Shown: positions 17,917 through 27,134, counted from the first letter of the stretch. The stretch: 64,000 bases of DNA from Bacillus sp. FJAT-50079 (GCF_018343515.1 NZ_JAGYPD010000002.1:558001-622000), one strand, 5' to 3'. Notes: generated from the letters alone by a model not told the origin. Numbers and translations are program-made.

Positions 17917-17962
17917 AAAAAAGCCTTTTATGTTTGGAGACACCAAACGTAAAAGGCTTTTT
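17917..17962 (+). terminator. Terminator of ylaJ-ylaI
   Basis: AAAAAGCCTTTTATGTTTGG pairs with CCAAACGTAAAAGGCTTTTT: a long stem with a short loop and T tract. Confidence 0.93.
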
Positions 17963-18051
17963 ACGTATCATTGCTTTTTTCCATAACTAAAATTGCAAAA
18001 CTTTGCTAGCACTAGCACACGAATTGATTAAAGCTCCAGTTCATATAATTC

Positions 18052-18630
18052 TTATTGGCGATTGATTTCATGCCATTTAAACTCTTCTACCCGAAATACA
18101 TTCGCATCTTTTGGATATCCAAAATAATATAGCATTTCTCCATCTTTATTAAAGGCAGTTGGGTTAAGAAAGTCGATTTGTTCACTGTACGGAAACAAGA
18201 AAGAAACACGCTCGCCTTTTTTGATTTCCTTTCTTTCTATATTCGGCTCGACACCTACCTCTATATACACACAACATCTTCATCGTATGAGATGACACTT
18301 AACAAAGTGGCTGCATCTTTTTTGGTAGAAAAGCTAATACCTCCAACGGCTTGAATAGGATCAGTACGATACGGAATATTCGTTGATATACTACTGCGAA
18401 AAAGCGGACCAGACTTTTTAGATAATACTGTCTGGTAAATCTTATCTTCCTCGCTCTTAAATAAAAAAATAACGAATGAACTTGTCTCAAATTATTCAAT
18501 CAACTCCGCATCTTTTGAAAGATATGCATTACTTTTGGCAGCACTCAAAGCGGAAAATCGGTAACCAATTATGAAAAATATAAACAGAGTTACAATGATC
18601 ACTGGTACTATAAAGCTCCATTTTTTCCAA
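18052..18630 (-). pseudogene. Decayed membrane-anchored protein gene
   Basis: Three short minus-strand frames join into one ~190-residue protein if lesions are repaired. An N-terminal membrane anchor (KKWSFIVPVIIVTLFIFFI) runs in frame to a TAA at 18494-18492. The same frame continues beyond it (FETSSFVIFLFKSEEDK ... SVISYDEDVV), then a 2-bp expansion of a GT run near 18267-18274 shifts it into the tail YIEVGVEPNIERKEI ... WHEINRQ. A TTG at 18630 six bases after AGGAGG would fit as start if one A is removed from the A6 run at 18621-18626. I do not recognise the family. Confidence 0.7.
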
Positions 18631-18716
18631 CTATATCCTCCTCTCAAAACTAACTTAACACCAGCCATCTCCATTAATTTTGTCCATGATTAAAATGTGA
18701 AAGTAACTACTAGTTA

Positions 18717-18750
18717 GCAAAAAAGCGACGGTTCTTATTGAACAGTCGCC
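18717..18750 (-). terminator. Terminator of leuA
   Basis: GCGACTGTTC / GAACCGTCGC stem (one mismatch, 5-nt loop) followed by TTTTTT on the minus strand. Confidence 0.85.
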
Positions 18751-18792
18751 CCAATAACTGAAGAAAAACAGTTTTTTATCTACTTCAATATA

Positions 18793-20496
18793 TTATTTAA
18801 TTGAATGGCTATATTCTTTTTTAATTAGAAGTTGTAAGCTAACAACCATTTTATTTATCGCGCTAAATAATGCTTTAACTGAAGATGTCATAATATCGGT
18901 GTCAATTCCGCAGCCCCAAAATACAATACCGTTGTTTGCTCTAATTCCTACATAAGATACCGCTTTTGATTTTGATCCTATTTCTAGCGCATGTTCTTTA
19001 TAGACTAAATCTGTATAATCGATACCTAATTTAGCTTGAACAGCATTGCTAATGGCATCAAGTCTTCCATTTCCTATTCCCATGCATTCATGTTCTTCAT
19101 TATTCATTCGAATTGATACCGATGTCTCGTAATGACCATTTTGCGTATGTTTAAATCGAATAAATTCAATCGGCGTATGGATATTCACGTATTCACCGAT
19201 AAAAATATCATAAATTTCATCCGGCATCAATTCCTTGTGCTTATGATCTGAAACACTTTTCACATGATAGCCAAAACTCTCACGCATTCCGATTGGAAGA
19301 TCAATTCCATACGATTGCTGAAGAATATAGCCGATTCCGCCTTTACCGGATTGGCTATTAATCCGGATGATATCTCCTTCGTATTCTCTTCCGATATCCA
19401 TCGGATCAATTAATAAATAAGGAACCGTCCAATGCTGGCGTTCTTCTTCCTCACGCCATTTCATCCCTTTGGCAATCGCATCTTGATGGGAGCCTGAAAA
19501 TGCCGTAAATACAAGTTCACCAGCATAAGGCTGTCTTTCGTGAACCCTCATCCTTGTTAATTTTTCATATTTAGAAATAATGCTTGGAATTTCTTCAAAA
19601 TGTAATTTTGGATCTACCCCATGTGAAAACATGTTTAATGCAAGGGTTACGATATCTACGTTCCCCGTTCTCTCACCATTTCCAAACAATGTTCCTTCCA
19701 CTCTCTGTGCTCCTGCAAGCATCCCTAGCTCTGCGTCTGCTACACCCGTTCCTCGATCATTATGTGGATGGACTGATAGAATTACATGATCCCGATAGCT
19801 CAAGTGGTCACTCATATACTCAATTTGACTTGCGTAAACGTGAGGCATAGACATCGATACCGTAGCTGGCAGGTTGATAATGACTTTGTTATCGGCTGTC
19901 GGTTGCCAAATATCAAGTACCCTATTACATATATCAAGCGAAAACTCCACTTCTGTCCCAGTAAAGCTTTCCGGTGAATATTGAAATTGGAAATTCCCTT
20001 CCGTTTCAGCAGCATATTTTTTCAGCATCTTCGCTCCGGTTACAGCAATATCAATAATTTCTTCCTTCGATTTTCTAAATACTTGCTCACGCTGTGCCAC
20101 AGATGTGGAATTGTACAAATGGACCACAGCTTTATTCGCACCTTGTAACGCTTCAAATGTTTTTTTAATAATATGCTCTCTTGACTGCGTTAACACTTGA
20201 ATGGTCACATCATCTGGAATTAAATTTTCCTCAATTAATGTGCGCAAAAAGGCGTATTCGGTTTCCGATGCAGCAGGAAATCCCACTTCAATTTCCTTAA
20301 ACCCAACTTGCAAAAGTAATTGAAAATACTCTAACTTCTCCTCCAAATTCATCGGAACGATCAATGCTTGATTTCCGTCTCGAAGATCCACACTACACCA
20401 TGTGGGTGCTTCCTTTATATATTCCTTTTCTGTCCACTTCAAGCTTTGCACTGGAGGCATAAAGTAACCTCTCGTATATTTTTCGCTATATTTCAT
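18793..20496 (-). CDS. leuA: 2-isopropylmalate synthase
   Basis: 567-residue type-2 (long) isopropylmalate synthase: acetyl-CoA + 2-oxoisovalerate to 2-isopropylmalate, first step of leucine synthesis. The catalytic barrel begins SVDLRDGNQALIVPM and contains the metal motif SVHPHNDRGTGVADAE and the GTLFGNGERTGNVD block; the C-terminal regulatory domain for leucine follows from about residue 430. ATG at 20496 has GGTGGGAG upstream. It stands alone, without ilv or leuBCD next to it, behind a Leu T-box and its own promoter. Confidence 0.94.
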   Translation of the reverse strand: MKYSEKYTRGYFMPPVQSLKWTEKEYIKEAPTWCSVDLRDGNQALIVPMNLEEKLEYFQLLLQVGFKEIEVGFPAASETEYAFLRTLIEENLIPDDVTIQVLTQSREHIIKKTFEALQGANKAVVHLYNSTSVAQREQVFRKSKEEIIDIAVTGAKMLKKYAAETEGNFQFQYSPESFTGTEVEFSLDICNRVLDIWQPTADNKVIINLPATVSMSMPHVYASQIEYMSDHLSYRDHVILSVHPHNDRGTGVADAELGMLAGAQRVEGTLFGNGERTGNVDIVTLALNMFSHGVDPKLHFEEIPSIISKYEKLTRMRVHERQPYAGELVFTAFSGSHQDAIAKGMKWREEEERQHWTVPYLLIDPMDIGREYEGDIIRINSQSGKGGIGYILQQSYGIDLPIGMRESFGYHVKSVSDHKHKELMPDEIYDIFIGEYVNIHTPIEFIRFKHTQNGHYETSVSIRMNNEEHECMGIGNGRLDAISNAVQAKLGIDYTDLVYKEHALEIGSKSKAVSYVGIRANNGIVFWGCGIDTDIMTSSVKALFSAINKMVVSLQLLIKKEYSHSIK

Positions 20497-20540
20497 CTTG
20501 ACTCCCACCTTCATTTTTTAATGATTCATTTATGAAAAAT

Positions 20541-20580
20541 AAAAAAGCCTCGTCTCTATAAAAAATATAGAGACGAGGCA
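20541..20580 (-). terminator. T-box regulated terminator
   Basis: GCCTCGTCTCTATA / TATAGAGACGAGGC 14-bp stem followed by six Ts. Its 5' arm directly follows the T-box sequence, as expected for the terminator/antiterminator switch of a T-box leader. Confidence 0.95.
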
Positions 20581-20819
20581 TTGCTCGCGGTACCACTCTA
20601 ATTGATTAATGATTATCATATTAATCCACTCATTTTCGGTGGCAATCACCACCTATCTTCATAACGGTAGAAAACCGACATCCCCTACTGATATGTTCAG
20701 GGAGTAGCTTATGGATGAGTTCAAAGGCAGTAACTACCGATTTTCACCATCCATCGGCTCTCTAAGAAGTTAATAAATCCTTTTACTATTTCCAATCGTT
20801 GCAAATAATTATTTAATTA
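20541..20819 (-). promoter_or_regulatory. T-box leader of leuA, specifier CUC (Leu)
   Basis: Read on the minus strand: AGAGAG start of stem I near 20766, the GGATGGTGAAAATC region, then TTTGAA-CTC-ATCC, where the specifier codon CTC is at 20719-20717. The T-box AGAGTGGTACCGCG lies at about 20599-20586 and the terminator follows. CUC codes for leucine, so uncharged tRNA-Leu(GAG) should open leuA transcription. Confidence 0.95.
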
Positions 20820-20825
20820 AATATG

Positions 20826-20854
20826 ATGATATATAGATAAGCGCGAATTGTCAA
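20826..20854 (-). promoter_or_regulatory. Sigma-A promoter of leuA leader
   Basis: TTGACA (20854-20849), a 17-bp spacer and TATCAT (20831-20826) on the minus strand. Predicted start near 20819, about 50 nt before the AGAG of the T-box. Confidence 0.85.
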
Positions 20855-21158
20855 TATATAAACATTAAAAATAAATAGTACATTAATTTGCAAGTTGCTT
20901 TTAAAAAACAGAATCATAAGTTAGTCAGTTGAGATAATCCAGCAAATATTATTAATCTTAGTTTTTTAGATGGCATCCGGACTTCAAGGCTTGATATCTA
21001 GAGCGACATGGTCGGGGCAATCTAAATAAGTTAAGATGTGTGGAGTATTTTTACTAAAATAAACGAATATTTTAATCGGAGGTTACTATTTTGTTATTAT
21101 ACTTTTGATATATCGCCCGCCTAATAATTTATAAAAAGTTTAGGAGTTGATATATATA
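20855..21158. other. Intergenic region, no gene seen
   Basis: About 300 bp between the leuA promoter and the GNAT gene. AT-rich, without an ORF, hairpin or clear promoter that I can support. Confidence 0.4.
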
Positions 21159-21575
21159 ATGATATACAAAAGTTGCCTTAACGGTATTTCAGCTAATATG
21201 TTGGAAGGATTTTTCGTGGATTGGCCTAATCCTCCCGATCCGCCAACTCACTTAAAATTGTTAAAAAACAGCAGCGCAGTTGTCATTGCATTAGATGAAC
21301 ATACAGATCAGGTTGTTGGATTCATCACAGCTATTAGTGATGGTGTCCTGACAGCCTACATCCCGTTCCTTGAAGTGTTGCCAGAGTATAAAAATAAAGG
21401 CATTGGCAAGGAATTAGTAAAACGTATGTTAAAAGAACTTGATGATATCTATATGATTGATTTATGTTGTGATGATAGTTTAGTTCCTTATTATGAAAAA
21501 TTTGGTATGTTTAGATCAAATGGAATGTGCACAAGAAATTATAAAATGCAATCGGGAAATTTAAGCAATTATTAA
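21159..21575 (+). CDS. GNAT family N-acetyltransferase
   Basis: 138-residue protein of the GNAT fold. The acetyl-CoA loop is seen in LEVLPEYKNKGIGKELVKRML, and the C-terminal YYEKFGMFRSNGM block is typical. Substrate unknown; the family acetylates amines on small molecules or proteins. ATG at 21159 has TAGGAG 12 bases upstream, slightly far. The gene is not part of the yla order in B. subtilis, so it may be an insertion. A terminator follows. Confidence 0.85.
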   Translation: MIYKSCLNGISANMLEGFFVDWPNPPDPPTHLKLLKNSSAVVIALDEHTDQVVGFITAISDGVLTAYIPFLEVLPEYKNKGIGKELVKRMLKELDDIYMIDLCCDDSLVPYYEKFGMFRSNGMCTRNYKMQSGNLSNY

Positions 21576-21610
21576 ATTAAAATCACTTCGATATTTTCGT
21601 CAGCTTTAAC

Positions 21611-21641
21611 GAAAAAAAATCGGCATTTCCGCCGATTTTTC
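21611..21641 (+). terminator. Terminator after GNAT gene
   Basis: AAAAATCGGC ... GCCGATTTTT hairpin between convergent GNAT and ylaH genes; A and T runs on both sides allow use in either direction. Confidence 0.88.
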
Positions 21642-21656
21642 TATACTTGCCCTTGA

Positions 21657-22013
21657 TCAAATATTTCCCGCTTTTTTCTCGCGATTCAAACGGATTTTAT
21701 AAATGATTAAAATTAAGGAAGCGACCATTAAGCCTTCAGCAATTGGTAAAAATATCGCTAAAAACGTAAAGAACAAGCAGCCCACGCATAAAAATAAATA
21801 GATAACGGCTGATTTTAATAATGGAAGCTTTTTGGCAAACCCTAATTTATATACTAGGATTGCTAATCCCATGATTGTTATCCATAATAACCAATTAGAT
21901 AAGACCGGATTATTATTCGTCACAGTATAAAAAAACTTTAATGTTGGAGAAAATCTTTCAATTGCTCTTTGGTCTGCCTGTGTGAGCGCTAAAACGAAAA
22001 AAAGATTGCCCAT
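21657..22013 (-). CDS. ylaH: YlaH-like membrane protein
   Basis: 118-residue membrane protein with three hydrophobic helices, similar to B. subtilis YlaH. The block LAILVYKLGFAKKLPLLKSA and the end EGLMVASLILIIYKIRLNREKK are conserved. Function unknown. The ATG at 22013 follows AAAGGGGGCAGAAAG. It lies just after the typA terminator, so it needs readthrough or its own promoter, matching the ylaG-ylaH order of B. subtilis. Confidence 0.9.
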   Translation of the reverse strand: MGNLFFVLALTQADQRAIERFSPTLKFFYTVTNNNPVLSNWLLWITIMGLAILVYKLGFAKKLPLLKSAVIYLFLCVGCLFFTFLAIFLPIAEGLMVASLILIIYKIRLNREKKAGNI

Positions 22014-22052
22014 CGTTTTCTTTCTGCCCCCTTTTTCAATTCTCAGTTCCAT

Positions 22053-22084
22053 AAAAAATCGGCCCTTATACAAGGACCGATTTT
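22053..22084 (-). terminator. Terminator of typA
   Basis: AAAATCGGTCCTTGTATAAGG/GCCGATTTT-type hairpin with TTTTTT on the minus strand, between typA and ylaH. Confidence 0.85.
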
Positions 22085-22117
22085 AGCATATCATATTTTT
22101 ATGCGAAAGGACGCGTT

Positions 22118-23959
22118 TTATTGTTCCATTTCTGCGAACTTTTTCTTTTTGGCGACTCTTTCCCGCTCATTTTTATCTAAGACTTTTTTGCGTAGTCGAA
22201 TCGATTGTGGAGTAACTTCACAATACTCATCATCATTTAAATATTCCAAAGCTTCCTCTAGCGACATAATTCTAGGCTTTTTAATGACAGTCGTTTGATC
22301 TTTCGTTGCTGAACGAACATTCGTTGCATGTTTCACCTTCGTAATATTGACGGTAATATCATTCTCACGAGTGTGCTCGCCTACGATCATACCTTCGTAA
22401 ATTTCTGTTCCAGGTTCAACAAAAATCGTTCCTCGGTCTTCTACATGCATAATTCCATACGTTGTTGATTTTCCTGTTTCCATTGAAACGATAACACCTT
22501 GTCTTCTGCCGCCTACTTTCCCTGACTGCATTGGTTGGTAGCTGTCAAACGTATGATTTAATATCCCATAGCCTCTTGTCAACGTCATAAATTCAGTTGT
22601 ATAGCCAATTAAACCACGTGCTGGTACATTAAAAATAAGCCGGACTTGCCCATTCCCATTATTAATCATGTCAAGCATTTCACCTTTGCGTGAACCAAGC
22701 GATTCAATTACACCGCCTGTATGCTCTTCTGGGATATCAATTTGCACACGCTCGATCGGTTCACAGCGAACACCGTCAATCTCTCTTACGATGACTTGCG
22801 GCTTAGACACTTGTAGCTCATAGCCTTCACGGCGCATATTTTCGATAAGGATGGACAAATGCAGCTCCCCACGGCCAGAAACAATCCATGCGTCTGGAGA
22901 TTCCGTATCTTCTACTCGTAAGCTTACATCTGTTTCCAATTGGCTTTTCAAGCGCTCCTCGATCTTTCTAGAAGTAATGTACGTTCCTTCCCTTCCTGCA
23001 AACGGACTGTTATTCACAAGGAACGTCATTTGTAATGTCGGTTCATCGACACGTAATTCTGGTAAAGCTTCTTGATGATCAACTGGACAAATCGTATCAC
23101 CCACATCGATATCTTCCATTCCAGAAACCGAAATTAAATCTCCAGCAAATGCTTCTTCGATTTCCACTCGCTTCAGTCCGAGGAAACCCGATAATTTTGT
23201 TACTCTAAACTGCTTTACACCGCCATCTTGTTTTAAAACAGCGACTTGTTGGCCAACTTTTATCGTTCCACGATACACTCTTCCAATCCCAATTCGCCCA
23301 ACATAGTCGTTATAATCAAGCAATGAGATTTGAAATTGAAGCGGCTCATCACGATTGTCAATTGGCGCTGGAATATGTTTCAAAATGGCTTCATATAGCA
23401 CTTCCATATTTTCATCTTGTTGTTCTGTATTATCACTTGCAGTCCCATTAATACCAGAAGCATAAATAACGGGAAACTCCAATTGCTCATCATTGGCATC
23501 AAGTTCAATGAATAGCTCGAGCACTTCATCAACCACTTCTTCTGGACGTGCAAAATCACGGTCAATTTTATTAACGACAACGATCGGTGTTAAATCTTGC
23601 TCTAGCGCCTTTTTCAAAACAAAGCGCGTTTGTGGCATACAGCCTTCATATGCGTCGACAACGAGTACCACTCCGTCAACCATCGTTAAAATTCGCTCTA
23701 CCTCACCGCCAAAATCGGCGTGACCAGGTGTATCTAAAATATTAATTTTTGTATCTTTGTATTGAATCGCGGTGTTTTTCGCAAGGATTGTAATTCCTCT
23801 TTCCCTTTCGATGTCACCCGAATCCATGGCACGTTCCGCAACTTGTTCATTGGAACGGAAAATTCCCGATTGTTTTAATAACTGATCAACCAATGTTGTT
23901 TTCCCATGATCAACGTGAGCAATAATAGCAATATTTCGTATATCTTCTCTTTTTTTCAA
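22118..23959 (-). CDS. typA: Ribosome-associated GTPase TypA/BipA
   Basis: 613-residue translational GTPase related to EF-G. G1 is AHVDHGKTT, the switch-I block ERERGITILAKN, G3 DTPGHADFGG and G4 NKIDRD. Domains III, V and a BipA-specific C-terminal domain follow (SRKGEMLDMINNG, RGLIGYTTEFMTLTRG). It binds the 70S ribosome and helps 50S assembly and growth at low temperature. In B. subtilis the gene is ylaG. Start ATG 23959 behind TTAGGAGGAACAACTTTG. Confidence 0.97.
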   Translation of the reverse strand: MKKREDIRNIAIIAHVDHGKTTLVDQLLKQSGIFRSNEQVAERAMDSGDIERERGITILAKNTAIQYKDTKINILDTPGHADFGGEVERILTMVDGVVLVVDAYEGCMPQTRFVLKKALEQDLTPIVVVNKIDRDFARPEEVVDEVLELFIELDANDEQLEFPVIYASGINGTASDNTEQQDENMEVLYEAILKHIPAPIDNRDEPLQFQISLLDYNDYVGRIGIGRVYRGTIKVGQQVAVLKQDGGVKQFRVTKLSGFLGLKRVEIEEAFAGDLISVSGMEDIDVGDTICPVDHQEALPELRVDEPTLQMTFLVNNSPFAGREGTYITSRKIEERLKSQLETDVSLRVEDTESPDAWIVSGRGELHLSILIENMRREGYELQVSKPQVIVREIDGVRCEPIERVQIDIPEEHTGGVIESLGSRKGEMLDMINNGNGQVRLIFNVPARGLIGYTTEFMTLTRGYGILNHTFDSYQPMQSGKVGGRRQGVIVSMETGKSTTYGIMHVEDRGTIFVEPGTEIYEGMIVGEHTRENDITVNITKVKHATNVRSATKDQTTVIKKPRIMSLEEALEYLNDDEYCEVTPQSIRLRKKVLDKNERERVAKKKKFAEMEQ

Positions 23960-24143
23960 AGTTGTTCCTCCTAAGTTAGAAAAGCAAAAGCATTAGTTGT
24001 CGTTTCGTACAACCTTAGCGTAATACTCGACTTTTTAAATCGACAGCTACCTGTTAATATGATTAACTGAATTATTATACCATATCCGATAGAAAATCTG
24101 TAATTTTTTTTGTACAATAGACAGAGCAAAGGAGGCGAATGAA

Positions 24144-24320
24144 TTGATTCAGTGGAATGCACTTATTTTAGCGATTTTAGGCGCGTTTTCGATTATTGCG
24201 ATTGGGATTTTTCTTGGGGAGCGAAGTCCGATCGGGATGTTAATCTCCTTTATTGTTTTTATCATTATTATGATAATCGGTTTTAAATCGAAGAAAAAAG
24301 TCGATGACAAAAAAAATTAA
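24144..24320 (+). CDS. ylaF: YlaF, small membrane protein
   Basis: 58-residue protein with two hydrophobic helices (about 5-24 and 31-46) and a basic tail SKKKVDDKKN; similar to B. subtilis YlaF (DUF5325), function unknown. Start is TTG at 24144 with AAAGGAGG eight bases upstream; an ATG four bases before it is closed at once by a stop. Divergent from typA, as in B. subtilis. Confidence 0.85.
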   Translation: MIQWNALILAILGAFSIIAIGIFLGERSPIGMLISFIVFIIIMIIGFKSKKKVDDKKN

Positions 24321-24360
24321 TAGCAAGCGGAGATTTTCTTTAAACAGATATACATAATGA

Positions 24361-24396
24361 GAAAAGTCCTTCTATTGCATATTGAAGGACTTTTTT
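24361..24396. terminator. Bidirectional terminator ylaF/suhB
   Basis: GAAAAGTCCTTC / GAAGGACTTTTTT hairpin between convergent genes. Confidence 0.9.
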
Positions 24397-24405
24397 CGGC
24401 TTGAA

Positions 24406-25203
24406 TTATTTTTTAATATAATTCATAATTTTTTCATGCAAACCTGGTCTAGCGATGATGACTGGACCTGTTTCTAGTAGATTGACCGGTTCACCCTTTA
24501 GATTTGTAACGACTCCTCCAAGCTCTTCGACAATTATTTTTCCGCCGGCGAAATCCCATGGGGCTAAACGCATATTAATGTATGAATCAAGACGGCCAGT
24601 AGCAACGTAAGCAAACTCTAATGCGGCCGATCCGTATGATCGTGTACTGCGCACATCGTTAACGAGCGGGATCAACGTTTTTTCAACATCAAGATGGCGA
24701 TTCGATGCAAGCCATGTTGCACTAAGACCGATGACCGCTTCTTCTATTTTGCCATCTGTAAGCGGTGGGAGTTTTTTCTTATCCCAATATGCACCTTCAC
24801 CTGCTTGTGCATAATAAAGCTCGCCATGAACTACATCATATAAATAACCGAGCTTGCCTACACCGTTTTCATAAATGCCGATTGAAATGAAAAAATTTCT
24901 TTGTTGGTGAACAAAATTCATCGTTCCATCAATCGGATCAATGATCCAGACGATCCCTTGCAAATCTTTTACTTCATCTCCGAAGCCTTCTTCTCCTAAA
25001 ATACGATGCTCTGGAAAGTTCTTTTTTATTTTTTCAGTGAAAAATTGTTCCGTTTCCTTATCTAAATTGGTTACAAGGTCATTCGCATTCGCTTTCGTCT
25101 GAATATTTAACGTTGTTGAAAATGAAGCGATGATCGTTGCCCCCGCTTCTCGTAGCCATTCTTTCGTCAATGAATCCACCTTTGTCCAACTTGTCATATC
25201 CAT
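24406..25203 (-). CDS. suhB: Inositol monophosphatase family protein
   Basis: 265-residue Mg-dependent phosphatase of the IMPase family (YktC/SuhB type), acting on inositol-1-phosphate and like sugars. Metal motifs: GEEGFGD (Glu ligand), WIIDPIDGTMNF (DPIDGT) and APWDFAGG (WDxAG). The ATG at 25203 is 7 bases after GGAGG; other ATGs lie 6 bases to either side. yktC in B. subtilis has the same place. Confidence 0.93.
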   Translation of the reverse strand: MDMTSWTKVDSLTKEWLREAGATIIASFSTTLNIQTKANANDLVTNLDKETEQFFTEKIKKNFPEHRILGEEGFGDEVKDLQGIVWIIDPIDGTMNFVHQQRNFFISIGIYENGVGKLGYLYDVVHGELYYAQAGEGAYWDKKKLPPLTDGKIEEAVIGLSATWLASNRHLDVEKTLIPLVNDVRSTRSYGSAALEFAYVATGRLDSYINMRLAPWDFAGGKIIVEELGGVVTNLKGEPVNLLETGPVIIARPGLHEKIMNYIKK

Positions 25204-25279
25204 ATCCATTCCTCCAAACTTCGTTAACTTTAGCTTAGAGAATATACTGACTTTTTTCAAGCGTAGGGACTTTTCACAA

Positions 25280-25323
25280 GTAAAAAACGAACTTTCCGAT
25301 GTTTTTACGGGAAGTTCGTTTTA
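25280..25323 (-). terminator. Terminator of ykzI
   Basis: AACGAACTTCCC / GGAAAGTTCGTT stem with TTTTTT on the minus strand. Confidence 0.85.
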
Positions 25324-25342
25324 ATCGATGATACATATGCTT

Positions 25343-25537
25343 TTATAATGCATCTAATTTGATTAACTCTTCACGGATTTTTTCTAGTTTTTGTTTAGAT
25401 TTCAACTTCATTTCTTCATTTCCGTCTTGGAGAGCGTCGAATAAGACGGCTAATTCATAATTTAATTCTAATTGAAGAACAGCTAATCGTTGTCTATCTT
25501 GATTTTTTTTGCGATACGTATTCATTACTTGTTTCAC
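25343..25537 (-). CDS. ykzI: YkzI-like small protein
   Basis: 64-residue charged, helical protein (KLKSKQKLEKIREELIKL at the C-terminus), probably coiled coil. Same size and place (between suhB and yktA) as B. subtilis ykzI. Function unknown. GGGGTG lies before the start and the gene has its own terminator. Confidence 0.8.
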   Translation of the reverse strand: MKQVMNTYRKKNQDRQRLAVLQLELNYELAVLFDALQDGNEEMKLKSKQKLEKIREELIKLDAL

Positions 25538-25868
25538 AGTGAAACACCCCTTCCGAAATTAATGTTCACGGAATCCTTTCGTTTATCGCTTATTATATTG
25601 TATGTTAGCAGGATTATCCTGTAACAAAATTGTGTGTTTACCTATGAATGAAGGGTCGTTAATACCAATCATCCATACTGATGTTATTTTTAAAAAAATA
25701 AGTGCTTTTGTTTATAAATACCCTTTTAGAGAATTTTATAAACGTTTTGCTTTATATCAATTACGTCTTCGTGTAATTGGGTTAAACTAGAAAGGCTCCT
25801 TTGAAAATCCTTCCATCCACCGAAAGCGAAGCGTCAGTTACAGTAATTGAACCTTATCTTAATCCGAT
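25538..25868. other. Intergenic region; yktB absent
   Basis: 331 bp between yktA and ykzI. B. subtilis has yktB near here. I see no ORF with a ribosome-binding site; a 62-codon plus-strand frame at 25602-25790 lacks one and has no family. Confidence 0.5.
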
Positions 25869-26138
25869 TTATAGCTTAATCATCGTATCTTCTTGCGTAT
25901 TTTTCATCTTTTTAATCGCTTGATAAAGAGAATAGCCACTTACTTTTTCAAATTGATCACCGAGTTTTTTTTCATCGGCTTTCCCTGGAACAACCTCTTT
26001 AAATTTACGATAGGCTGCGAGCAATTCAGATTTTTGTACTCCTTTTTCGTATACGCGTTCAATTGCCTCATAAAAGTTAATAACTGATATGACTTCCTCG
26101 GTCGTCCAATCATGTGAAATCGGATATTGATAATCCAT
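25869..26138 (-). CDS. yktA: UPF0223 family protein YktA
   Basis: 89-residue cytoplasmic protein with the UPF0223 signature YQYPISHDWTTEEVISVINFY at the N-terminus and YSLYQAIKKMK near the end. Function unknown. ATG at 26138 has AGAGGGGAAG upstream; a frame starting at 26168 is not supported by family length. Confidence 0.93.
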   Translation of the reverse strand: MDYQYPISHDWTTEEVISVINFYEAIERVYEKGVQKSELLAAYRKFKEVVPGKADEKKLGDQFEKVSGYSLYQAIKKMKNTQEDTMIKL

Positions 26139-26202
26139 TTTTCCGTCTTCCCCTCTCATTTGTGTCATTTCATGTTCATTTGATATTTTTATCTACTTAT
26201 AC

Positions 26203-26239
26203 AAAAAATATGGCAAATCTCTTTAGAAAAAGATTTGCC
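26203..26239 (-). terminator. Terminator after deacetylase gene
   Basis: GGCAAATCT / AGATTTGCC stem, then ATATTTTTTG on the minus strand, just after the deacetylase stop. Confidence 0.85.
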
Positions 26240-26246
26240 TCGACAA

Positions 26247-27092
26247 TTACTCCTGTACTGGAGTTTCAATTAACTTCGGATCAAGTAAATCATAACCTTT
26301 TTCCCTCAAGCCTTTTACAATTTGTTCTAGCCCTTCGCTTGTCCATTTTCGATCATGCATTAATAAATTGGCCCCATCGTTTAATTCAGGTGCGTTTACC
26401 ATAATCTCAGCAATTGCATCTTTGTCCATATATTGTTTTTCCCAATCGTAACCGTATGTCCAATTCATCAATAGCATTTTTTCCTCTAGTGCAATTTGTC
26501 TGCTTTCATCCGTATTACTGCCAAATGGCGCTCTAAAAAAGATCGGGCGCTCACCAATAATTTCTTCTACTCTATCATTCACTGAAATAATTTCTTCTCT
26601 TTGTTCTTCCACTGTGAGCGTCTTTAAATCTTTGTGTGAATATGTATGATTCCCAATCGGAAAGCCAAGCTCGTGAATTTGCTTTAATATCTCTTCTTTT
26701 TCTTCCCCTTGCAAGAAATGACCATTAACAAAAAAGATCGCAGGTGCGTCTAAAGCTTTTAATGTTTTTGCCATTTCAAGTGCATATGTATCAGGTGCAT
26801 CATCAATAGTTAAAAGAGCAACTTTTGAATTAGCATCTGCAATCGGTTCGAATCGATATGTTTTTTCATTCATGCGATATTGAGCTTCGATCTTTTCTTC
26901 CTCACCTGTCTCATTATTTTCTACTTCCGTTTCTTCTTTTTCATTTGATTCCACTTCTTGTTCCTGTTCATTGGCTTCACTGCTCACATTTTGCTGTTCT
27001 TTTTGTTGTTCACTTTGATTATCCGTTGCTGTCTGATTTGCACAAGCCGCTAAAAGAAAAATAACTGCGAGCGGCATGATCCACTTTTTCAT
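26247..27092 (-). CDS. Lipoprotein polysaccharide deacetylase
   Basis: 281-residue surface lipoprotein. Signal peptide ends LAAC (Cys17). An acidic low-complexity linker (Glu/Gln/Asn-rich, about 20-70) leads to a NodB domain. Motifs: TIDDAPD (catalytic base and metal Asp; first residue is T-I-D-D as usual), GNHTYSHKDL (metal histidines), RAPFG, and LLMHDRKWT at the end. Likely acts on wall peptidoglycan or another amino-sugar polymer. The family's TFDDG is here TIDDAPD, a mild deviation. GAGAGGAG precedes the start. Confidence 0.9.
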   Translation of the reverse strand: MKKWIMPLAVIFLLAACANQTATDNQSEQQKEQQNVSSEANEQEQEVESNEKEETEVENNETGEEEKIEAQYRMNEKTYRFEPIADANSKVALLTIDDAPDTYALEMAKTLKALDAPAIFFVNGHFLQGEEKEEILKQIHELGFPIGNHTYSHKDLKTLTVEEQREEIISVNDRVEEIIGERPIFFRAPFGSNTDESRQIALEEKMLLMNWTYGYDWEKQYMDKDAIAEIMVNAPELNDGANLLMHDRKWTSEGLEQIVKGLREKGYDLLDPKLIETPVQE

Positions 27093-27134
27093 GATAATCT
27101 CCTCTCTTTTTCTATAAAACTTAAAAACAATTTA

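Noticed and set aside
25602-25790. 62-codon plus-strand frame
   Set aside because: No ribosome-binding site, no recognisable family, lies in the gap where yktB is absent.
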